From: Streptomyces yatensis
GTDB lineage: Bacteria; Actinomycetota; Actinomycetes; Streptomycetales; Streptomycetaceae
DNA length: 64,000 nt
Direction: 5' to 3'
Assembly: GCF_018069625.1 (NCBI RefSeq)
Contig: NZ_CP072941.1
Coordinates: 5,332,001-5,396,000, forward strand
The notes under the pieces were generated by a model. That model made no database searches. It saw nothing but the letters and a program-made list of their open reading frames with translations, and had not been told where the DNA came from. The translations under genes and the position numbers were made by a program. Shown one piece after another: positions 41,874 to 49,728 of the stretch. Within the stretch, counting starts at the first letter, position 1. The number at the start of each line of letters is the position of its first letter.

Positions 41874-42671
41874 TCAGGGGTGCGGGGTGCCTGTTGTGGC
41901 CAGGGGGCGTGCGGACAGGGCCTCGTCCCGGAGCCGCGTGAGTTCGCGGTCGCCGCTCCGCTTGCCGGTGCGGTAGCCGAACTCCAGCATGCGGGCGCAG
42001 GCGTCCATGGCCATCGCCAGGGCCTGGCGGCGGTCCTCCGCCTCCTCCCGGGTCGGGGTGTGCAGCTCGGGCGGGAACTCCTGGACCTCCCGCTGCCGGC
42101 ATCTCGCCTCGATGTCGGCCTCGACCTTGGTCGCGTCGTCCAGGAGTTGGTCCACCTCCTCGTACAAGGTGTTGATCGTCGTCCGGTCCTTGGTCGCGGC
42201 GGCGCAGCCGCGCAGGTGGCGGCGGGCCTCGAAGGCGAACATCCGCAGCTGGGCCACGTTGTCGAAGTCGCGGACCAGCCGGTGGCAGTGGATGTACATG
42301 TCGTGGACCAGCCGTCGCTCCAGCTCGCTCAGCAGCACCGCGATGCCCAGCGTGATCACGGCGACGAAGGGCGGCGTGGACTGCTGGTTCTGCTGCTGAC
42401 GGACGCGAGGCGCCAGGGCCCCGCCCGCGGCGGCCGCGGCCACGGCCGGGGGCACATCGGCGGCGTGCGGCAGCAGCAGGGCGATGGTGAGCAGGGCCGC
42501 CGCGCAGCTGCAGGCGATGATGCCGCAGCACAGCGCGGCGGACCTTACGGTGCCCAGCAGGCGGCCCTTGTCGGAGAAGCGGTGGACCAGCGAGATCCAG
42601 GTGACCAGGGCGCAGACGCCAATGGGTAACGCGACGTCCGCGAACCACCCTTGTGCGTAGAGCTCGTGCAA
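41874..42671 (-). CDS. Conserved membrane protein with helical cytoplasmic tail
   Basis: A 265-residue protein with three hydrophobic helices (about residues 13-29, 45-68 and 103-120), and a long charged helical tail from LLSELERRLVHDMYIHCHRLVRDF onward, containing many Arg/Glu heptads. I do not recognise the family. It is a monocistronic leftward gene. The upstream gap has CACCGGT-type repeats. Confidence 0.72.
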   Translation of the reverse strand: MHELYAQGWFADVALPIGVCALVTWISLVHRFSDKGRLLGTVRSAALCCGIIACSCAAALLTIALLLPHAADVPPAVAAAAAGGALAPRVRQQQNQQSTPPFVAVITLGIAVLLSELERRLVHDMYIHCHRLVRDFDNVAQLRMFAFEARRHLRGCAAATKDRTTINTLYEEVDQLLDDATKVEADIEARCRQREVQEFPPELHTPTREEAEDRRQALAMAMDACARMLEFGYRTGKRSGDRELTRLRDEALSARPLATTGTPHP

Positions 42672-43041
42672 TGCTCCCCCTGCTCGCGCCTTGGTACCGG
42701 TGCGCCGGAGGCGGTCGGACGGTCACCGGCCGGCCGGTCAGCGGTCACCGGTTACCGGTCGCCGAGCACCGGTCACGGGGAGAGCGGGAGTCCGTTCACG
42801 GTCCGCCTCGGGGCGGAAGCACCGGCGAACGGGCCTGGTTCCTGCGCCGCCTGGTCACCGCGCCGTGCGGTCCCTGCGCCTTTCGGGTCCTGTACGGAGC
42901 GCCTCGTCGCGTGGTCACGATAGTGCTCCTCGTTCACGTAACGCACGGCTCACCGTCCGTATACCGCTGGATCGCGCCGCCTCCGGCGTCCTGACGTACG
43001 TCCGCCACCACTCCTCCGTTCATCCGGCCCGGGCGGATGCG
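42672..43041. other. Intergenic region with CACCGGT repeats
   Basis: Between 42,718 and 42,780 the motif (T)CACCGG(T/C) recurs five times in direct and inverted orientation (for example GGTCACCGG, TCACCGGTTACCGG, GCACCGGTCAC). It lies in front of the leftward membrane-protein gene, so it may hold regulatory sites. No gene seen. Confidence 0.45.
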
Positions 43042-44082
43042 TCAGGCCCACGCGTCCGGGGGCTGGAGGTGGCGGGCGGCGCTGCGGGCGGCGGAGGCGA
43101 CGGTGGCGCGGGCCTCGCGCGGGGCCAGGCCGGTGTCGAGCGCGGCCTCGATCAGGGCGGGGGCCAACTCCGGCCCGGCACCCGTCTCGTAGGCCCGGCA
43201 GGCGGCCCAGAACAGCCGGTCGTTGCGCTGGCCCTCCCGCGAGGCGCGGACGAACCGTACGAGCCCCTCCAGGGCCGCGGGGTGCGGCTCGGGAGACGGC
43301 GGGCCGGGGCGGTACGAGCGGTGCGGGGCCGGGCGCGGGGGCGTGAGCAGGCGCAGCAGGGCGGCCGGGGCGGGCGCCGGGGCCCAGGCGGGGGAGCCCG
43401 GCGCGAGGCGGTAGCTGCCGTGCGAGCCGTATGAGCCGGGGCCGACCAGATAGCCGCCCAGCCCGCGGATGTCGATGCCGGGGGCCAGGCGTCCGGCGGA
43501 GTTGGGGACCGCGAGGCCGGGCGGGCCGCACAACCAGAGATGGCGGCCGCCGCTCGGGGTGAGCACGGTGACCGTAGGAGGGATGGCGAAGGCATGCTCG
43601 CGGGCCAGCCGGGCGAGGGCGGCCAGACCGTCCGCGGCCGGACCGTCCGTAGTGTCCGTGCATCCCGTGCGATCCGTGCGGTCCGTGCCGTCCTTACCGC
43701 TTGCACCGGGCTTTCTGGTGTCGGCCCGGCCGTCCGTGGCGCCCGCTCTCCCGGTTTCTCGGGGTTTTCCCGGGCTTCCGCCCTTGAGATCGAGGTCGAG
43801 GCCGATGAGGTGGTACGGGGCGCGTCCGCAGGCGATGCCGTAGCCGGTGGCCCAGGGGGCGGCGGCGAACAGGGCGCGGATCGCCTCGGGGTCCGCCGAC
43901 GCGTCATGGACTCCGTGGCCCAGTCGGCCGCATTCGCCGCGGCATGGCAGAGGCGCGGGGTCGTGGTGGTGAGGGGAGCGCACGGCGGGCAGCTTCGCGC
44001 GGGTCAGCGGGATCACGCGGAAGCCATGGGCCGCGGCGGTCAGGGCGTGGGCAAGAACATGGGCGAGTGCGGGATTCGCCAT
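43042..44082 (-). CDS. Bifunctional DNA primase/polymerase (prim-pol) domain protein
   Basis: A 346-residue protein. The prim-pol domain opens with HALTAAAHGFRVIPLTRAKLPAV, has a Cys/His cluster LPCRGECGRLGHGVHDA and retains the catalytic DxD in YHLIGLDLDLKGG, followed by VLTPSGGRHLWLCG. The C-terminal part is a helical domain (LERLVRF-like, RLFWAACRAYETGAG, GLAPREARATVASAARSA) typical of actinobacterial chromosomal prim-pols. Start set at MANPALAHVL for the best domain fit; an upstream ATG is 16 codons earlier. Confidence 0.88.
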   Translation of the reverse strand: MANPALAHVLAHALTAAAHGFRVIPLTRAKLPAVRSPHHHDPAPLPCRGECGRLGHGVHDASADPEAIRALFAAAPWATGYGIACGRAPYHLIGLDLDLKGGSPGKPRETGRAGATDGRADTRKPGASGKDGTDRTDRTGCTDTTDGPAADGLAALARLAREHAFAIPPTVTVLTPSGGRHLWLCGPPGLAVPNSAGRLAPGIDIRGLGGYLVGPGSYGSHGSYRLAPGSPAWAPAPAPAALLRLLTPPRPAPHRSYRPGPPSPEPHPAALEGLVRFVRASREGQRNDRLFWAACRAYETGAGPELAPALIEAALDTGLAPREARATVASAARSAARHLQPPDAWA

Positions 44083-44453
44083 GTGACCATTTTCGGACAA
44101 GTGTTCGGTAATGGGAAGGGGGCCCGGCAAGTCGCCGAGGATGGCCGAAACTATGCGGAACCGGTTCCCTCGTAAGGCCCAGCCTGCGGTGGGGTGGGGC
44201 GGGGTGGTGTGCCCGTACCGGCGCAGAGCTGCACCTGCCGCGCTTGCCGCGCCTGCCGTACCCGGCGCACCCGGCGCACCCGCCGCACCCGGCGCATCGG
44301 CGCGGTGCGGGGAGCGAGAGCGCGTCGGGCGTTTAAAACAGGTTCATCATGCTTGCGTGGTAATTCCCCTGGCCCGTGCGCATCGTCCGGGAATCGGTGG
44401 GCAACTCTGCTTCCGCGACACTTCCCGAGCGTCGGCGGATCGGAGGAATCGAG
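44083..44453. other. Intergenic region
   Basis: Contains a stretch of imperfect trinucleotide-like repeats (44,235-44,310; GC(A/G)CCCGGC- and GCCTGCCG-type) and otherwise no identifiable feature. Promoter sequences for the prim-pol gene presumably lie at its left end. Confidence 0.4.
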
Positions 44454-44627
44454 ATGGCGGACTCAAGGGCGGGCTCCGGCCGCACCGTCACCGCATCGCC
44501 GTTCTCCGCGTCCAGGGCGGGGCGCGGCTCCTGGGATCTGGCCCGATCGCACGGGGGCAGGTCGCCGCCATCGCGGGCGCCCGCAAGGGAACGCCGGGGT
44601 GGGGCAATGTCCGATCGATCCGAGTGA
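44454..44627 (+). CDS. Possible small ORF, function unknown
   Basis: A 57-residue reading frame, basic and Ser/Arg-rich, preceded at 6 bases by GGAGGAATCGAG, a good ribosome site. Codon bias is weak and no family is recognisable, so it may be spurious. Confidence 0.25.
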   Translation: MADSRAGSGRTVTASPFSASRAGRGSWDLARSHGGRSPPSRAPARERRGGAMSDRSE

Positions 44628-44748
44628 GCTGTGGTGATTCATTGAGCGAACGGGACGGGTGAGGTCGTGCGGTCGCGCGGTGGCGTATCGACGCCATCGC
44701 GCGATCGTGCGTGGTGGCCTTGAGGTGTGGCGGCCCGGTTCGGTGTTC

Positions 44749-44781
44749 TTGACGGCGTCGGCGTACCTGACGGATAGTCAG
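44749..44781 (+). promoter_or_regulatory. Promoter with palindromic operator for the acyl-CoA operon
   Basis: TTGACG at 44,749-44,754 and GATAGT at 44,773-44,778, 18 bp apart, make a plausible vegetative promoter. CTGAC-GGATA-GTCAG (44,767-44,781) is a palindrome on top of the -10 box, fitting a TetR-type repressor site. It lies 37 bp before the first gene of the operon. Confidence 0.6.
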
Positions 44782-44817
44782 ATTGCTTTCTACGGCGGAC
44801 ATGCGGCAGGGGCAGCG

Positions 44818-45846
44818 ATGACGCGCGATGAGCTGCACGACGTGGATGACCTGGATGACGTGAATGAGCTCGGTGAGCTGTACGGACGGCTGAGAGCGTA
44901 CGAGGGGCGCACGGCCGCGAGCGGCGGTGCGGGCAGGGACCCGGTCAACGAGCCGATGATCAGACACTGGTGCGAGGCGATGGGCGACACCAACCCCGCC
45001 TATCCGGGTATCGCCCCGCCGACCATGCTGCAGGCATGGACGATGGGCGGGCTGGCCGGGCACCCCGGCGGTTCTGCCCGCTCCGAGGCGTACGACGAGC
45101 TGCTGGCGTTGCTCGACGACGCGGGCTGCACCTCGGTGGTCGCCACCGACTGCGAGCAGGAGTACGTGCGGCCGCTGCGCCCCGGCGACCGGGTCACCTT
45201 CGACGCGGTCATCGAGTCGGTGTCGCCGCGCAAGACCACCAAACTGGGCACCGGATACTTCGTCACCACCCGGATGAACGTCCGTACGGGGGACGGGGAG
45301 CTCGCCGGCACCCATCGCTTCCGCATCCTCAAGTACGCACCCGCGCGGCCGAAGGCGAAGCCGGAGCGGGGGCCGGAGCCGGAGCCGAGACGGGAGCGGT
45401 CCCCGGAGCCGAGACGGGAGCGGGCCCCGGAGCGGGTGGCCGACCGCGCCCGTCGCCCTCGCCCCGTCATCAACCGCGACAATGCGGGCTTCTGGGAGGG
45501 CGTCGCCCGGCATCGGCTGCTCATCCAGCGCTGCCTGGACTGCGCCGCCCCGCGCTTCCCCTGGCTGCCGGGGTGCGGGGCGTGCGGTTCCCAGCGGTGG
45601 GAGGCGGTCGAGGCGTCCGGCGCGGGCACGGTGTTCAGCTATGTGGTCATGCACCATCCGCCCTTCCCTGCCTTTGACCCGCCGTACGCGGTCGGCCTGA
45701 TCGAGCTCGCGGAAGGGGTGCGGATGGTCAGCGGCATCACTGGAGTGCCGTACGACAAGGTGCGCATCGGGATGCCCGTCGAGCTGGAGTTCCTGCGCGT
45801 GGACGAGGAGCTGGAGCTGCCCGTGTTCCGGGGCGCCGAGGTATGA
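44818..45846 (+). CDS. MaoC-like hydratase fused to DUF35 zinc-ribbon/OB domain (ChsH2-like)
   Basis: A 342-residue two-domain protein. Residues about 30-180 form a MaoC-type hot-dog domain (MIRHWCEAMGDTNPAY, IAPPTMLQAWTMGG, VRPLRPGDRVTF). An Arg/Pro/Glu-rich linker of about 45 residues follows, then a DUF35 rubredoxin-like zinc ribbon (CLDCAAPRFPWLPGCGACGS) and OB fold. This is the layout of ChsH2, which with ChsH1 hydrates the side chain of steroid-CoA esters in Mycobacterium. Order with the next two genes matches chsH2-chsH1-ltp2. Confidence 0.87.
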   Translation: MTRDELHDVDDLDDVNELGELYGRLRAYEGRTAASGGAGRDPVNEPMIRHWCEAMGDTNPAYPGIAPPTMLQAWTMGGLAGHPGGSARSEAYDELLALLDDAGCTSVVATDCEQEYVRPLRPGDRVTFDAVIESVSPRKTTKLGTGYFVTTRMNVRTGDGELAGTHRFRILKYAPARPKAKPERGPEPEPRRERSPEPRRERAPERVADRARRPRPVINRDNAGFWEGVARHRLLIQRCLDCAAPRFPWLPGCGACGSQRWEAVEASGAGTVFSYVVMHHPPFPAFDPPYAVGLIELAEGVRMVSGITGVPYDKVRIGMPVELEFLRVDEELELPVFRGAEV

Positions 45847-45907
45847 GCGAGGGACGGAGGCGCCCCTCGGCGGACCAAGTGGACAGGACGAACGAGGAGG
45901 CGGCCCC

Positions 45908-46402
45908 ATGACGGTGCGTACGGGCGATGAGCTGCCCCCGCTGCGTATCCCGATCACCCGGACCCTGATCGTCGCCGGCGCCCTCGCGTCCCGGGACTAC
46001 CAGGATGTGCACCACGACGCCGAGGCGGCCAAGGAGAAGGGCTCTCCGGACATCTTCATGAACATCCTCACCACGAACGGGCTGGTCGGCCGGTACATCA
46101 CCGATCACTTCGGGCCGCGGGCCCGCCTCCGTATGGTCGCCATCCGGCTCGGGGCGCCCAACTACCCCGGCGATGAGATGGTGTTGACCGGCCAGGTCAC
46201 CGCGGTCGCGGAGGGTACGGCGGAGGTCGCCGTCACCGGCAGGAACGGCATCGGCCACCATGTGACCGGCAAGGTCACGGTGCAGCTCCCCACCGACGCC
46301 CCGGGAACCGGTGACGCCCGTAAGAGGACCACCGGCACCGCCACGACCACCGGCACCGCCACGACCACCGACACCCCCACCACCCCGGACACCCCCCGAT
46401 GA
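45908..46402 (+). CDS. MaoC-like dehydratase (ChsH1-like)
   Basis: A 164-residue single hot-dog protein. ASRDYQDVHHDAEAAKEKG contains the acidic/His hydratase-type motif and FMNILTTNGLVGRYITDHFG follows. The last 25 residues are a Thr-rich low-complexity tail (TTGTATTTGTATTTDTPTT) absent from homologues. It overlaps the thiolase-like gene by 4 bp (ATGA), so the two proteins are probably made together. Substrate assumed to be a steroid- or acyl-CoA. Confidence 0.85.
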   Translation: MTVRTGDELPPLRIPITRTLIVAGALASRDYQDVHHDAEAAKEKGSPDIFMNILTTNGLVGRYITDHFGPRARLRMVAIRLGAPNYPGDEMVLTGQVTAVAEGTAEVAVTGRNGIGHHVTGKVTVQLPTDAPGTGDARKRTTGTATTTGTATTTDTPTTPDTPR

Positions 46403-47565
46403 GCGCCCGTAAGGCGGACACCCTGGGCGGCCGGGCCGCCGTCGTCGGGATCGGCGCCACCGAGTTCTCCAAGGACTCGGGCCGCAGCGAGCTGAAACTG
46501 GCCGTCGAGGCCGTCCAGGCGGCCCTGGACGACGCGGGCCTCACCCCGGCCGATGTGGACGGGCTGGTCACCTTCACCATGGACACCAGCCCCGAGATCA
46601 CCGTGGCGCAGGCGTGCGGCATCGGCGATCTCACCTTCTTCTCGCGCGTCCACTACGGCGGGGGCGCGGCCTGCGCCACCGTGCAGCAGGCCGCGCTCGC
46701 CGTCGCGACCGGCGTCGCCGAGGTCGTCGTCTGCTACCGCGCGTTCAACGAGCGCTCCGGGCGCCGCTTCGGCTCGGGCGTACAGCACCGCGAGCCGTCC
46801 GCCGAGGGCGCCGCGCTCGGCTGGTCGCTGCCCTTCGGGCTGCTGACCCCGGCGTCGTGGGTCGCCATGGCCGCTCAGCGTTATCTGTACGCCTATGGGC
46901 TGACGCCCGAGGTTTTCGGCCATGTGGCCGTCACCGACCGCCGCCACGCGGCCACCAACCCGGCCGCGTACTTCCACGGCAAGCCGATCACCCTCGCCGA
47001 TCACGCCGCCTCGCGCTGGATCGTCGAGCCGCTGCGGCTGCTCGACTGCTGTCAGGAGACGGACGGCGGCCAGGCGCTCGTGGTCACCAGCGTGGAGCGG
47101 GCGCGCGATCTGCCGCGTCCGCCCGCCGTGATCACGGCCGCGGCGCAGGGCGCGGGCCGCGGCCAGGAGCAGATGACGAGCTTCTACCGCGACGACCTGA
47201 CGGGCCTTCCCGAGATGGGGGTGGTCGCCCGGCAGCTGTGGCGCGGCAGCGGGGTGACCCCGGCCGATGTCGACGTGGCCATCCTCTACGACCACTTCAC
47301 GCCGTTCGTGCTGATGCAGTTGGAGGAGTTCGGCTTCTGCGGACGCGGTGAAGCGGCCGGATTCGTCGCCGAGGACGCGCTGCCGCTCAATACCCACGGC
47401 GGTCAGCTCGGTGAGGCGTATCTGCACGGGATGAACGGGATCGCCGAGGCCGTCCGCCAGATCCGCGGCACTTCCGTCAACCAGGTGCCGGGGGCCGCGC
47501 GCGCCCTGGTCACGGCGGGCACCGGGGTACCGACATCCGGGCTCCTCCTTGGCGCAGACGGCTGA
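46399..47565 (+). CDS. Lipid-transfer/thiolase-fold protein (Ltp2-like aldolase)
   Basis: A 388-residue thiolase-superfamily protein of the SCPx/Ltp type. Typical segments are IVGIGATEFSKDSGRSELKLAVEA (split by the mature start), GGGAACATVQQAALAVATG, VVVCYRAFNERSGRRFG, ILYDHFTPFVLMQLEEFGFC and LPLNTHGGQLGEAYLHGMNG. Ltp2 performs the retro-aldol release of propionyl-CoA from the hydrated steroid side chain. Together with the two hot-dog proteins this indicates CoA-ester side-chain catabolism. Confidence 0.88.
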   Translation: MSARKADTLGGRAAVVGIGATEFSKDSGRSELKLAVEAVQAALDDAGLTPADVDGLVTFTMDTSPEITVAQACGIGDLTFFSRVHYGGGAACATVQQAALAVATGVAEVVVCYRAFNERSGRRFGSGVQHREPSAEGAALGWSLPFGLLTPASWVAMAAQRYLYAYGLTPEVFGHVAVTDRRHAATNPAAYFHGKPITLADHAASRWIVEPLRLLDCCQETDGGQALVVTSVERARDLPRPPAVITAAAQGAGRGQEQMTSFYRDDLTGLPEMGVVARQLWRGSGVTPADVDVAILYDHFTPFVLMQLEEFGFCGRGEAAGFVAEDALPLNTHGGQLGEAYLHGMNGIAEAVRQIRGTSVNQVPGAARALVTAGTGVPTSGLLLGADG

Positions 47566-47618
47566 ACCGCGCGCGTGTCGGCGGTATCGGGCCGACGAGG
47601 TCCACCTTCACTCGTCAT

Positions 47619-48587
47619 ATGACCCGAAGAGAGCAGAGCAGGCGGAGCAGGCCGAGCGGGCCCGGCAGGCAGGGCAGGCCCAGCAGGCAGGGCAGGCCCA
47701 GCAGGCAGGGCAGGCCCAGCAGGCAGGGCAGGCCCAGCAGGCAGGGCAGGCAGAGCAGATGGCAGGCCACGGGCTGGACCGCCGGTCTGGCCGCGACGCT
47801 GGCCACCGCGATCGCCGGTGCCACCCCCGCCGCCTCGGCGGAGGTCCTGCCCGACCCTCGCCCCCTGGGCGCCAAGGTCTTCCAGGGCTGGGCCTTCGAC
47901 ACCTGCCACGCACCGTCCCTCGCCACCCTCCGCGCGTGGAACAGCTCCCGCTACCGCGCCGTCGGCGTCTACTACGCCGGCCGCGGCCGGGCCTGTGCGA
48001 GCCAGCCCAACCTCACCGTCTCCTGGATGCGCGGCGTCAAGAGCATGAAGTGGCGGGTGCTGCCCATCTTCGTCGGATCCCAGGCCCCCTGCGTCCGCAG
48101 CGCCAACAAGAAGCATGTGCCGATCGGCAGCAAGCCCTTCTCCCAGGGGCGCGCGGAGGGCAAGGACGCGGTCGCGCGCGCCAAGGCGCTCTCCCTGAAG
48201 AAGCGCAGCGCGCTCTACCTCGACATGGAGGCGTACGACCTGACGAAGACGGGCTGCGCCGCCAAGACGCTCTCCTTCATCCGCGGCTGGAACCGCGAGG
48301 TCCGCTCGCGCGGCTTCTTCCCCGGCTTCTACAGCAGCGCCGAGTCCGGGGTGCGCCATGTGGAGCAGGCCCGCCGGGCCGGGGTCCATGACCTGCCCTC
48401 CGCCATGTGGTTCGCGCGCTGGAAGGGGAAGCCGTCGCTGTACGGTGAGCCGACGCTGGCCAAGAGCGCGTGGAATCCGCACCGCCGCATCCACCAGTAC
48501 AAGGGCAACGTCGATGTGACGCACGGCGGCCGGAAGCTGCGCATCGACCGCAACAAGGTGGACGCACCGGTCGCGATCATCAAGTGA
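47619..48587 (+). CDS. Secreted DUF1906 (glycoside hydrolase-like) protein
   Basis: A 322-residue secreted protein. The C-terminal 230 residues (FQGWAFDTCHAPSLATLRAW to the end) form a DUF1906 TIM-barrel domain, as in the Tat-exported Rv2525c family. FDTC, YLDMEAYD and FYSSAESG are conserved features. An export signal (TAGLAATLATAIAGATPAASA) lies at about residues 53-75, unusually far from the N-terminus. In front of it is a basic Gln/Arg-rich stretch of tandem QGRPSR hexapeptides encoded by an 18-bp DNA repeat. Substrate unknown; cell-wall sugars are the usual guess. Confidence 0.85.
   Translation: MTRREQSRRSRPSGPGRQGRPSRQGRPSRQGRPSRQGRPSRQGRQSRWQATGWTAGLAATLATAIAGATPAASAEVLPDPRPLGAKVFQGWAFDTCHAPSLATLRAWNSSRYRAVGVYYAGRGRACASQPNLTVSWMRGVKSMKWRVLPIFVGSQAPCVRSANKKHVPIGSKPFSQGRAEGKDAVARAKALSLKKRSALYLDMEAYDLTKTGCAAKTLSFIRGWNREVRSRGFFPGFYSSAESGVRHVEQARRAGVHDLPSAMWFARWKGKPSLYGEPTLAKSAWNPHRRIHQYKGNVDVTHGGRKLRIDRNKVDAPVAIIK
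47661..47756. repeat. Coding 18-bp tandem repeat (VNTR)
   Basis: About five copies of an 18-bp unit of GGCAGGGCAGGCCCAGCA type, in frame with the DUF1906 gene and encoding QGRPSR hexapeptides. Copy number could vary between strains without a frameshift. Confidence 0.85.
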
Positions 48588-48929
48588 CCCACCGCCACCG
48601 GCCCCCGTCCGGGACACCCTTGGATCCGGGCGGCATCCCCGACGGCATCCCCGACGGCATCCCGGACGGCATCCTCGGAGGATTCCGGCGGCATTCTCGA
48701 AGGGGTCCTCGGAGGAGTCCTGGGAGGCATCGTCGGGGAATCCTCGGGAACTCTCCCGGAGCGCCTTAGGGGACGCTCTCGGGGAACCGTCGGGCGGAAC
48801 CCTGACCCTCGGCGTGCCCCCTCCCCCCGGAGGAGGTGGTGCCAGCCCCACCCGTACAACCTGAGGCTGATCCCTCTTCGGCACTTATGGCCGATCCGCT
48901 CCGACCTGCCCGGCTCCTAGCGTTAAGCC
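48588..48929. other. Intergenic region with GGCATCCC(C/G)GAC repeats
   Basis: Between the DUF1906 stop and the sigma factor gene. Near 48,632-48,674 GGCATCCCCGAC recurs as near-perfect 12-bp tandem copies, followed by diverged GGA/TCC-type copies up to about 48,760. A GGAGGAGG stretch lies at 48,828-48,835. No gene seen; the sigma-factor promoter should be near its right end. Confidence 0.5.
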
Positions 48930-49460
48930 ATGACCACGACCGTGTGCACAGGCGTATCCGCCGCCGCGTTCCCGTCGTTCACTTCGTATGTACGGGCGCG
49001 GGGGCCGGTGCTGTTGCGCACCGCCCGCTCGCTGACCTCCAACGTGTGCGACGCCGAGGATCTGCTGCAAACCGCGCTGACCAAGACGTACCTGGCGTGG
49101 GAGCGTATCGAGGACCACAACGCGCTGGACGGCTATGTGCGGCGTGCCCTGGTCAACACCCGGACCTCGCAGTGGCGCAAGCGCAAGATCGACGAATTCG
49201 CCTGCGAGGAGCTGCCCGAGCCCGAGACGGTGCCCGCCCCGGACCCCGCCGAACGGCAGGTCGTCCGCGACGCCCTGTGGCGGGCCGTACTGCGGCTGCC
49301 GGACCGCCAGCGGGCGATGGTCGTCCTCAGGTACTACGAGGACCTGAGCGAGGCGCAGACGGCGGAGGTACTCGGAGTGTCCGTCGGCACCGTCAAGAGC
49401 GCGGTCTCGCGCGCCCTCGGCAAGCTCCGCGAGGACCCGGAACTCGGCTACGCGGCGTGA
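48930..49460 (+). CDS. SigE-family ECF RNA polymerase sigma factor
   Basis: A 176-residue ECF sigma factor. Region 2 covers FTSYVRARGPVLLRTARSLTSNVCDAEDLLQTALTKTYLAW (split) and region 4 LRLPDRQRAMVVLRYYEDLSEAQTAEVLGVSVGTVKSAVSRALGKL (split). Members of this SigE group usually have short regions and often no adjacent anti-sigma gene, as is the case here. The acyl-CoA synthetase gene follows 268 bp later. Confidence 0.92.
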   Translation: MTTTVCTGVSAAAFPSFTSYVRARGPVLLRTARSLTSNVCDAEDLLQTALTKTYLAWERIEDHNALDGYVRRALVNTRTSQWRKRKIDEFACEELPEPETVPAPDPAERQVVRDALWRAVLRLPDRQRAMVVLRYYEDLSEAQTAEVLGVSVGTVKSAVSRALGKLREDPELGYAA

Positions 49461-49728
49461 CCGGCCGCGCGCCGGTCGACGGGGGCTGACCGGGGGGACC
49501 GGCCCGGGGACCGCCCCAGGGTCGGCAGGGGGACCGACGGGCGATCGACGGGGACACCCAGGGGACAACCGACGGGGCGATCGACGGGGCCACCGGGGGC
49601 GATCGACGCGGACACCGGGGCGGCCGACGGGCTGATCGGCGGGGTCCGGGGGTAGTGACATACCGAGCGGTCGGCTGCAGAATCGGCGGAACCTCAGCCC
49701 GCGCGTAACCGGAACCCTGGAGGCCCCG

